A stretch of 64,000 bases of DNA. Origin: Alteromonas indica. GTDB taxonomy: Bacteria; Pseudomonadota; Gammaproteobacteria; Enterobacterales; Alteromonadaceae. Positions 57,260 through 64,000 of the stretch are shown here, piece after piece. Both the position numbers and the translations under genes were made by a program. Positions within the stretch are counted from its first letter, which is position 1, and every line of letters begins with the position of its first letter. The stretch is from contig PYVY01000004.1 in NCBI GenBank assembly GCA_003056425.1, forward strand, positions 1 through 64,000, read 5' to 3'. The notes under the pieces were generated by a model. It did no database searches and was not told where the DNA came from. It saw nothing but the letters and a program-made list of their open reading frames with translations.

Positions 57260-58618
57260 ATGAAACTAGTATTTAAATCTCTAGTAGCCGCTGCAACTTT
57301 GGCGGTTATGGTGACCGGTGCTCAGGCGCAGGAAGCAGCAAGTCTTCAAGACCTGCTAGACCAAGTGAAAAACAACCGTGTATCTCAGGCACGTATCAAT
57401 GAACAGCGTGAAGCTGAGTTCAGTTCTGACCGTGCTGACAAACAAGCCTTACTGCGCAAAGCGCAAGCAGACTTGAAAGCAGAGCAGGACCGTGGCGATC
57501 GTTTACAACAGCAGTTTTCTGATAATGAAACGTCATTGAATGAAAAATCAGATGAACTGGAACAAGCAACCGGTACATTGGGTGAAATGTTTGGGGTAGT
57601 ACGTCAGGCAGCTTCTGAAGCTTACGGCCGTATCTCTACTTCAATCGTTAGTGCTCAGTATCCAGGCCGTGATGACTTCTTGGCGCAAATGTCAGAAGAA
57701 TCAAAAGGTCTGCCTAACATCCAGGAACTGGAAGATTTATGGTTTGCGCTGCAAACTGAAATGACAGAATCTGGCCAGGTAGTTCGCTTTAATACAAAAG
57801 TTGTTTTGCTTGACGGTGGTAGCAGCGAGCAGGAAGTGGTTCGTGTAGGTACATTCAACCTGGTTAGCCAGGAAGGTTACCTGACGTACGATGCTGAAAA
57901 TAAAGTTGTTCAGCCACTAGGCCGTCAGCCAGAAAGTCACTTACTTTCTTCAGCTGAAGATTTGGCCGGTGCCACATCTGGTCTGGTCCCGTTTTATGCT
58001 GATCCTTCACAAGGTGCGATTCTTGGCCTGCTGAAAGAAAAAGCAACTTGGAGCGAGCGTTATCACGCAGGTGGCGCGGTAGGTTATACCATCACGGTTA
58101 TGCTTATCATTGGTCTGTTGATTGGTGTTTACAAGCTGGTAACGCTTGGAATGACCGGTAGCAAAATCAAGTCTCAGCTGAAAAACCCAGGTAATCCGTC
58201 AACCGGTAACCCTCTGGGCCGTATTCTGCAGGTATACCAGCAGAACAAACATGCTGACGCTGAAAACCTTGAACTGAAGCTGGATGAAGCGATTCTTAAA
58301 GAACTGCCTTCAATTGAAAGCGGTATCAATGTGATTAAGATTTTCGCGGCGATTGCACCTCTACTGGGTCTGTTAGGTACAGTATTGGGTATGATTGCAA
58401 CCTTCCAGACTATTACATTGTTTGGTACTGGTGACCCGCGTCTGATGGCAGGTAGTATTTCAATGGCGCTTGTTACTACAGCCCAGGGTATTATTGCTGC
58501 ACTTCCATTGATTCTTACGCACAGCATTGTTGCTTCACGCAGCAAATCTATTGTTCACATTCTGGACGAGCAAACTGCAGGTATCATTGCAGCTCACACA
58601 GAGGCGGAGAAAGCGTAA
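57260..58618 (+). CDS. ttpC: TtpC, TonB2-system MotA/TolQ/ExbB-like protein
   Basis: 452 residues: a signal peptide (LVAAATLAVMVTGAQAQ), a periplasmic coiled-coil region (about 30-120), a globular part, and a C-terminal ExbB-like domain with three helices, including VGYTITVMLIIGLLIGVYKL and IKIFAAIAPLLGLLGTVLGMIATFQ. This long form is TtpC, the fourth essential component of the Vibrio-type TonB2 energy-transducing complex in the inner membrane. Confidence 0.93.
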   Translation: MKLVFKSLVAAATLAVMVTGAQAQEAASLQDLLDQVKNNRVSQARINEQREAEFSSDRADKQALLRKAQADLKAEQDRGDRLQQQFSDNETSLNEKSDELEQATGTLGEMFGVVRQAASEAYGRISTSIVSAQYPGRDDFLAQMSEESKGLPNIQELEDLWFALQTEMTESGQVVRFNTKVVLLDGGSSEQEVVRVGTFNLVSQEGYLTYDAENKVVQPLGRQPESHLLSSAEDLAGATSGLVPFYADPSQGAILGLLKEKATWSERYHAGGAVGYTITVMLIIGLLIGVYKLVTLGMTGSKIKSQLKNPGNPSTGNPLGRILQVYQQNKHADAENLELKLDEAILKELPSIESGINVIKIFAAIAPLLGLLGTVLGMIATFQTITLFGTGDPRLMAGSISMALVTTAQGIIAALPLILTHSIVASRSKSIVHILDEQTAGIIAAHTEAEKA

Positions 58619-58619
58619 T

Positions 58620-59144
58620 ATGAATAGCCTGATTGGATTATGGGAATCTGTCAGGGAATTTATCGCTACCGGCGGTGACGTACTGTATTTTGTTGCCGCC
58701 GCGCTCTTTCTTATGTGGGTATTAATGATTGAGCGCTACTGGTATATCACGGCGGTCTTTCCAAAGGTGAAAAAAGATATAATCGCCAAATGGGATGCCC
58801 GCGTTGATACTACCTCATGGTATGCGCATAGAATCCGTGAAGCTTGGATTTCCCAAGCGTCTGACGAATTAGACGCAAGGATGCTGATTATCCGAACGTT
58901 GGTGGCAATGTGTCCACTGATAGGACTACTGGGAACAGTAACCGGGATGATTAGTGTGTTCGAGACAATGGCAACGCAAGGCACCAGCAACGCACGCTTA
59001 ATGGCATCTGGTATCTCGATGGCCACAATTCCGACTATGGCCGGAATGGTAGCAGCGCTGTCTGGACTGTTCATAAGTTCTCGTCTCGAAGCGAAAGCTA
59101 AGATGGCAAAAGAGGGCTTGGTTGACAGCCTGCCACATCATTAG
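58620..59144 (+). CDS. exbB: ExbB-family proton channel subunit
   Basis: 174-residue inner-membrane MotA/TolQ/ExbB protein with helices at about 20-40, 100-120 and 140-160 and the motif CPLIGLLGTVTGMISVFETMA. The frame upstream of the ATG at 58620 is not used: this ATG overlaps the ttpC end region with GGAGA before it. Forms the proton channel with ExbD. Confidence 0.94.
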   Translation: MNSLIGLWESVREFIATGGDVLYFVAAALFLMWVLMIERYWYITAVFPKVKKDIIAKWDARVDTTSWYAHRIREAWISQASDELDARMLIIRTLVAMCPLIGLLGTVTGMISVFETMATQGTSNARLMASGISMATIPTMAGMVAALSGLFISSRLEAKAKMAKEGLVDSLPHH

Positions 59145-59155
59145 AGAGAGAGATT

Positions 59156-59554
59156 ATGGCGCGGAAAGTCAGAACCGAAGAGGAAGATGCGCAAATTGAT
59201 ATGACGCCAATGTTGGACGTTGTATTCATCATGCTAATTTTCTTCATCGTTACTACTGTTTTCGTAAAAGAAGCAGGTATTGAAGTTAACAAACCTGAAG
59301 CTAATCAGGCGTCACTTCATAAAAATGCCAATATCTTCATCGCCATTACCGACGATGGAAGTGTTTGGTTGGATAAACGCGAAGTGGCGGTTGAAAGTGT
59401 CAGAACTAATATAGAGCGATTATTGACAGAGCAGCCGACAGACTATGTCATTATCCAGGCTGACGTTAAAGCCAAGCATGGTGTTGTCGTTGAAGTGATG
59501 GACCAAATTAAAGCTGCAGGCGTTGATCGCATATCAGTAGCAGCAAGGGGATAA
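59156..59554 (+). CDS. exbD: ExbD-family proton channel subunit
   Basis: 132 residues, one N-terminal helix ([23 protein letters not shown]) containing the essential Asp in MLDVVF, then a periplasmic domain ending in [17 protein letters not shown]. The ATG is preceded by AGAGAGAGATT. It works with ExbB and TtpC to couple the proton gradient to TonB. Confidence 0.95.
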   Translation: MARKVRTEEEDAQIDMTPMLDVVFIMLIFFIVTTVFVKEAGIEVNKPEANQASLHKNANIFIAITDDGSVWLDKREVAVESVRTNIERLLTEQPTDYVIIQADVKAKHGVVVEVMDQIKAAGVDRISVAARG

Positions 59555-59555
59555 G

Positions 59556-60167
59556 ATGGTTCGATTTATCGTTTCTATATTATTAGGTGCCGCGTTTGCC
59601 TTTGGTCTTTTCGTTCTTATGGCGAAATTGATTGAAAATTCGGGCAGACCGGCAGATGAAATTCCCGAAGCACCCGTTATTGATGTGGTAATGCAGGAGC
59701 CAGAAGCTGACACGCAAACTCGTCAGCGGACGCCTCCTCCGCCACCACCTCCGCCTCAGCAGCCGCCTAAAATGCAGCCTGTTGAGCCGGATGCTTCAGA
59801 AGTAGATGCTGATGGCTTTAGCCTTGCAGTACCTGCGGTTGATACCGGTGGTGTTGGGGTAAATATTGGTGCGGTAGGCGCAATGCAGCAAGATGGTGAA
59901 GCAACACCTATTGTACGTATTGATCCTAAGTATCCACCCCAAGCTGCACGTGACGGTAGAGAAGGCTGGGTTAAGCTATCCTTTACTATCAACGAACAAG
60001 GTGGCGTGGAAGACATCGAAGTTATCGATGCTGACCCTAAACGTATTTTTGACCGTGAAGCCCGTCGTGCGCTGAGCAAGTGGAAATACAAGCCAAAGAT
60101 TGTTGAAGGTAAACGCGTTGTTCAACCTAACATGTTTGTTCAGCTAGACTTTAAACTGGAGCAGTGA
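59556..60167 (+). CDS. tonB: TonB2-type energy transducer
   Basis: 203 residues: an N-terminal helix ([20 protein letters not shown]), a short proline-rich spacer ([16 protein letters not shown]) and a C-terminal TonB domain with [19 protein letters not shown] and SKWKYKPKI. The spacer is much shorter than in E. coli TonB, as in TonB2 types. It starts 1 base after exbD and overlaps the next gene by 4. It contacts the TonB boxes of receptors such as those at 47874-53994. Confidence 0.95.
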   Translation: MVRFIVSILLGAAFAFGLFVLMAKLIENSGRPADEIPEAPVIDVVMQEPEADTQTRQRTPPPPPPPPQQPPKMQPVEPDASEVDADGFSLAVPAVDTGGVGVNIGAVGAMQQDGEATPIVRIDPKYPPQAARDGREGWVKLSFTINEQGGVEDIEVIDADPKRIFDREARRALSKWKYKPKIVEGKRVVQPNMFVQLDFKLEQ

Positions 60168-61435
60168 TGATGATGAAAACTACATTCAAAATGTCAGCCC
60201 TTGCTTTGGTCATGGGAGTTTCAGCTGTGATGTCTGCGCCAGCGATGGCGCAATCATCAGCCCCTGTGCAATGTCCTGGTTATGAAAAAGGCAAAACACA
60301 GTTGGTTGGCGAGCGTGCTGGTAAAAAAGTACAGAAGGCGTTTGAAGCATATAATGAGGATCGTGTAGAAGAAGCTTTGCAGATTCTTTACGATGCTGAT
60401 ACTTCAGATGACTTTGATAAAGCGTATGTGAGCCGGTTCATTGGTAACTTGTTAGCCGCTAAAGATGATGAGGGTGACAATGCTCTTAAATATCTTACCA
60501 GCGCGGTTGAGCCAAAGGTACTTAATGACACCGAGCACTCGCAAACGCTAAAACTTTTGGGCGACCTTAGCCTACGTGAAGAAAACTACAAAGATGCTAT
60601 TAAATGGTATCAGAGCTGGATGGACTTCACGTGTAAAGAAGATGCTGATGTTTATGTTCGTATGGCACAAGCTTATTTTGAAACCAAGCAATTGGACAAA
60701 GTCATTGAGCCTGCTGAAAAAGCGATAGCGCTTTATGAAAAGCCGAACAAAAACCCATATGTTTTACAGTTACAGTCTTATTATCAGCGCAAGATGTATC
60801 CTGAAACCGTAAAGGTTGCTGAAACCCTGGTGAATAAGTTCCCTGAAACACCGGCATGGTGGACACAGTTAGGCGTGTTTTACATGTTGGTAGAGAACTA
60901 TTCTGACGCTTTAGCCACTATGGAAATTGCGTACAATGCTGGGTACCTGGAAAAAGAGTCGCAGTTTAAAAACTTAGCTCAGTTGTATTCCACCAATGGT
61001 ATTCCGTATCAGGCAGCTAAGATACTCGAAAAACACGTCGATAAGGGTGACATCAAAAAAGATGCTCAGATGATGCGTAGCATTGCCAACTCTTATCACC
61101 AAGCGAAGAACTATGATATTGCTGCCAATTATTATGGTAAAGCAGGTCAGTTAAGTTCAGATCCGGATGACTTCCAAAAGCAGGGTACTTTGCTATTGGT
61201 TGCTGAGGATTATAAAGGGGCGATTTCTGCCCTGGATAAAGCTTTGGAACGTGGCGCGGACGAAGAAGGTAAAATCCATTTTTCTATGATGGAAGCCAAC
61301 TTCTACCTGGGTAATTTCAAGAAAGCCTGGGAACACGTACAGCTTGCGAAGAAAGAGAAATCTATGCGTCGCAACGCCTTAGCTTGGGAACCTTATATCA
61401 AGGAAAAAGCTAAGAACCGTGGTATCAAGATTTAA
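60164..61435 (+). CDS. Periplasmic TPR protein of the TonB2 cluster
   Basis: 423 residues with signal peptide ([21 protein letters not shown]) and about nine TPR-like helix pairs (such as [59 protein letters not shown]). The last gene of the TonB2 operon; equivalent TPR proteins are conserved at the end of such clusters. The role may be assembly or partner binding, unproven. A terminator follows. Confidence 0.88.
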   Translation: MMMMKTTFKMSALALVMGVSAVMSAPAMAQSSAPVQCPGYEKGKTQLVGERAGKKVQKAFEAYNEDRVEEALQILYDADTSDDFDKAYVSRFIGNLLAAKDDEGDNALKYLTSAVEPKVLNDTEHSQTLKLLGDLSLREENYKDAIKWYQSWMDFTCKEDADVYVRMAQAYFETKQLDKVIEPAEKAIALYEKPNKNPYVLQLQSYYQRKMYPETVKVAETLVNKFPETPAWWTQLGVFYMLVENYSDALATMEIAYNAGYLEKESQFKNLAQLYSTNGIPYQAAKILEKHVDKGDIKKDAQMMRSIANSYHQAKNYDIAANYYGKAGQLSSDPDDFQKQGTLLLVAEDYKGAISALDKALERGADEEGKIHFSMMEANFYLGNFKKAWEHVQLAKKEKSMRRNALAWEPYIKEKAKNRGIKI

Positions 61436-61449
61436 CACTGATAGCTCGC

Positions 61450-61476
61450 AAAAAGCCCCTATATGGGGCTTTTTTT
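61450..61476 (+). terminator. Rho-independent terminator of the TonB2 operon
   Basis: AAAAAGCCCC-TATAT-GGGGCTTTTT hairpin with a T-run, 15 bases after the last stop. Confidence 0.93.
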
Positions 61477-61890
61477 ATGGGCAACGATTAGGAGCCGTAG
61501 GGAATAACCCGTATGTTCCTATTCGTTACACATAGCCAATTTTTTCTTAAATTACGCTAAGGGTCGGGGGTATTTGTACCTGACGGTAAAATGGTTTCCC
61601 GCTAGGTAAAAGTTAATCGCCATACCGCTAGCCCCCTCCACCATGCCTAACTAGCAGTGGAAAATTCTTCTCCTATCCCAGTATTCAATTTCAGGTATTG
61701 CTTTGCTAACTGAGTCGCTACTTTAAGACTCTAGCATTCTTACGTGCTTACCAAAGGACGCCTTCAGGGGAAGGCTTAGATAACGAAGATAGCTCCATTA
61801 GCCCAGCCCAGCTGTATAGTGCAGACAACCACACTCGCCGCATCACTGCTGTAATCTTTTATCAATAATGCCTATTGGGTAGCTTATAGC
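61477..61890. other. Gene-free region upstream of the 171-bp repeats
   Basis: No ORF supported. The segment 61880-61896 loosely resembles the right end of the repeat unit (ATTGG...AGCGCAGG), suggesting an older decayed copy. Confidence 0.4.
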
Positions 61891-62416
61891 GCAGGCAAAA
61901 TTACAATGGCTGGTTAGGCGATAATCCATCTGCTACTTTTATAATAGATAAAGTCACGCACGGCGAGCGCCAAACTAGGCTTATGACTTCACCAAACCAA
62001 CCTTTCTAAAACTCTGACACGGTGAAGTTACGGTGCGTTGGAGTTCATTGGCTCAGCCAGCGCAGGCAAAATTACAATGGCTGGTTAGGCGATAATCCAT
62101 CTGCTTCTTTTATGATAGATAAAGTCACGCACGGCGAGCGCCAAAGTAGGCGTATGACGCCACCAAACCCACCTTTCTAAAACTCTGACACGGTGAAGTT
62201 AGAGTGTGTTGGAGTTCTTTGACTCAGCCAGAGCAAGCAAAATTACAATGGCTGATTAGGCGATAATCCATCTGCTTCTTTTATGATAGATAAAGTCACG
62301 CACGGCGAGCGCCAAAGTAGGCGTAAGACGCCACCAAACCTACCTTTCTAAAACTCTGACACGGTGAAGTTAAAGTGCGTTGGAGTTCATTGGCTCAGCC
62401 AGCACAGGCAAATTAG
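61891..62416. repeat. Three tandem 171-bp repeats plus a partial copy
   Basis: Units 61891-62061, 62062-62232 and 62233-62403 have exact 171-base spacing, and a short fourth start at 62404. Each opens with GCAGGCAAAATTACAATGG-like text and contains CACGCACGGCGAGCGCCAAA and AAAACTCTGACACGGTGAAG. Units 2 and 3 carry a short hairpin GGCGT-3-ACGCC at about 62151 and 62322; unit 1 does not. Copies differ at scattered positions. Every frame contains stops, so the array is non-coding; function unknown. Confidence 0.93.
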
Positions 62417-62772
62417 ATAGCCCAGCCCGGCGAGTTAATGAGGATAACTACACGCGCTGCGGTGATGCATTTGACGCGAATACAATTGGCGCTGCATATT
62501 AAGCGGGCCAGCAACGCGATTCGCCAAACCGGATTCCAACGACTAATTCAACATAGAGACTATCGGTTACAAACATAGTAGAAGGCGTATTAAGCCGCTT
62601 AACAAAGGGAAACCGCCTATCCTGTGTGCTTCCCATTTCTGAACAAGTTTTGTTCGATATTAAGCTGACCAAAAATAAATGCCGCATATTTGTTAGTTTG
62701 CGTAACTTTTAAAGCCGGGAAGGCTTAGAAATCTGTGTGACTGGCGTTTCAGCAAGGTGGGACGCCGCGCGT

Positions 62773-62900
62773 GGCACTATCTTTCGGTGGCACTATCATC
62801 CTGCGTCACTATCAACATACGTCATTATCATCCTGCGGCACTATCGCCCAATGGCACTATCGCCCAATGGCACTATCAAATTATCAAACTATCGCACTAT
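62773..62900. repeat. 16-bp minisatellite, about eight copies
   Basis: Units start exactly every 16 bases at 62773, 62789, 62805, 62821, 62837, 62853, 62869 and 62885. The most regular unit is GGCACTATCGCCCAAT. Units 5 and 6 are identical, and the ends are more degenerate. The array stops 13 bases before the stop codon of tmcA. 16 is not a multiple of 3, so a 60-residue frame across it is not credible as a gene. Confidence 0.9.
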
Positions 62901-62912
62901 CGTGCTAGCGCA

Positions 62913-64000
62913 CTAGGAGGAGCATGGCTCAGCCACTAATGCTGCTTCTAAAAGGGAAGATACACTCTGCAATTCTTTTAATAGTGCCGTTTCAAGCGCC
63001 TGCTTACCGGTTAAATTGAATTGCCTTATGAGTATATTCTCATTCGGTCTCGGCTGACGCGCCTGCCCAGCGTATAGCGCTGTAGTCATCGGCAGATGAC
63101 GTAACTTGTCGCTCGGTATAGCGCTTAGCGCCACCGCCACCGCCCCGCCGACTAGCTGGCGACTTCTATAGCCTTGCAGATAGGCACTTATCCGGTGCCA
63201 AAGGCTCTGTTTTACTGCACTGTCCAGGGCAGATAAGGGGAGCGGTAAGGCCGCTGGATAGCTACTATCGATGGCATACAGCATTTGGTACTTCGGTAAC
63301 AATGTCACGGCAGGCCCCGATACTGCGAATACCGCTTGTGCGCTTACCTTACCACTGGCCTTATCAGCTCTGTTTCCCTGTTTAACCTGTACAAAATCAT
63401 TGCTGTGCCAGAACTGCATTAGCTCATCGGTGTAACCAAATGAAGTTGTTAACCAATCTACATCTGCACTCGTGGCCCGTTGTTTGATCTCTAAAAGCAG
63501 TGAGCTGGCAAACCCCTGACGTCGATATGCTGTGTCTACCGCGATACGGCTAATGCGCCAGTACTGCTGGGTTGCTGCGCGGGGGCTGGCCGAAAAGCTT
63601 GCGATACTTTGCGCGCTTAAATGGCCACTCACCCGACGCGCGCCAGTGGCAACCTGTTCAGCCAGGGGCGTAAGCTGCGCCCCACCTTCATAATTAATCG
63701 CCGCAGCCGCAACTAAATTACTGTGTTGAAAAAGCATTGCAACTACGCCATCAGGCGCATCCAGCAAGCGCATGTAATCATCTGGAGTAGTTTGATAGTG
63801 CGCCTGGCTTAATAACGTAAATAGTGCGTGGCGATGATTTTCGTCGAGCTGTTTAACCTGACTAAATACCAGGCTATTGGCTATTTTAACTCTAGCCTCG
63901 CCAGGTCGTATGTTAAGCAAGCTGGCATTTAATATCGTTTCAAGTGGATCGTTGTCGAACCAGCGTAAGGGGGTAGGTAAACTATAATGCTGAGCGGTGC
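62913..64000 (-). CDS. tmcA: tRNA(Met) cytidine acetyltransferase TmcA, C-terminal part (cut by window edge)
   Basis: The frame is open to the last base of the window (with RWFDNDPLE before the first Met candidate), so only about the last 362 of roughly 670 residues are seen. Features match the acetyltransferase and C-terminal domains of TmcA: DAPDGVVAMLFQ, then a GNAT core with YWRISRIAVDTAYRRQGFASSLL (acetyl-CoA loop RRQGFAS) and DWLTTSFGYTDELMQFWHSNDFVQVK. TmcA uses ATP and acetyl-CoA to make N4-acetylcytidine at the wobble base of elongator tRNA-Met. The N-terminal helicase domain lies beyond the window. Confidence 0.9.
   Translation of the reverse strand, partial: TAQHYSLPTPLRWFDNDPLETILNASLLNIRPGEARVKIANSLVFSQVKQLDENHRHALFTLLSQAHYQTTPDDYMRLLDAPDGVVAMLFQHSNLVAAAAINYEGGAQLTPLAEQVATGARRVSGHLSAQSIASFSASPRAATQQYWRISRIAVDTAYRRQGFASSLLLEIKQRATSADVDWLTTSFGYTDELMQFWHSNDFVQVKQGNRADKASGKVSAQAVFAVSGPAVTLLPKYQMLYAIDSSYPAALPLPLSALDSAVKQSLWHRISAYLQGYRSRQLVGGAVAVALSAIPSDKLRHLPMTTALYAGQARQPRPNENILIRQFNLTGKQALETALLKELQSVSSLLEAALVAEPCSS

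Noticed and set aside
61891..62416. attC or CRISPR array made of the 171-bp repeats (they contain GTTAGGC)
   Set aside because: There is no paired left core, no cassette gene between units, and no short repeat/spacer structure. GTTAGGC is frequent by chance.
62757..62939. 60-residue reading frame over the minisatellite
   Set aside because: The 16-bp period is not a multiple of 3, there is no ribosome binding site, and the frame is repeat-driven.

Overview
The window looks like chromosomal DNA of a marine gammaproteobacterium, most likely of the family Alteromonadaceae (Alteromonas/Salinimonas-like). The reasons are the RNA gene types, the gene order recX-alaS-csrA-tRNA-Ser-tRNA-Arg, a TtpC-type TonB2 cluster, long TonB-dependent receptors, an oadGAB sodium pump and a full tyrosine-to-fumarate pathway. 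This is inference from gene content; no 16S gene is present. Almost all of the DNA is ordinary, densely packed core genome. The unusual parts are a few repeat-rich or structured intergenic stretches and some protein-level oddities.

Layout. 1-1160: an AT-rich orphan gene followed by a run of inverted repeats that could be a decayed integron attC/cassette boundary (weak). 1081-6378: a MetJ-operator-controlled methionine block, metA, methionine synthase split into two genes, and a methyltransferase. 6536-9509: a sigma-28-type promoter, a chemoreceptor and a convergent metR. 9795-11143: a 163-bp tandem repeat made from the 3' end of an OxyR-like regulator gene that lacks the peroxidatic cysteine. 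It is divergent from two near-duplicate beta-carbonic anhydrases and a SulP anion transporter (11318-14663), then an MscS channel and a DUF2164 gene. 17386-20689: an M13 metallopeptidase lipoprotein with an overlapping FemAB-like gene. 20747-25095: recX-alaS-csrA-tRNA-Ser-tRNA-Arg-tRNA-Arg, the enterobacterial order but without recA. 25548-28797: oadGAB.

28811-36891: pspF-sapABCDF as one tightly overlapping minus-strand operon, divergent from pspABC. 37494-44121: phhA, tyrR and hpd-hmgA-fah-maiA, converting phenylalanine to fumarate and acetoacetate. Then come an Lrp-type regulator divergent from a leucine-dehydrogenase-type gene, the 4.5S RNA gene, a ComFB-domain gene and tryptophan 2,3-dioxygenase. 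47874-55878: two paralogous TonB-dependent receptors and a TPR/2OG-Fe(II) oxygenase-like protein. 56480-61435: DUF3450-ttpC-exbB-exbD-tonB-TPR, the energiser for such receptors. 61480-62912: a gene-free stretch with a 171-bp tandem repeat and a 16-bp minisatellite. 62913-64000: the C-terminal part of tmcA, running off the window edge.

The most useful cross-gene pattern is a motif of the form TGTAA-N8-TTACA, the TyrR box core. It is exact upstream of tyrR and both TonB-dependent receptors, with 9/10 matches upstream of phhA and hpd. This suggests one aromatic-amino-acid regulon that links outer-membrane uptake to catabolism. No clearly new defence system, CRISPR array, prophage or insertion sequence was seen.
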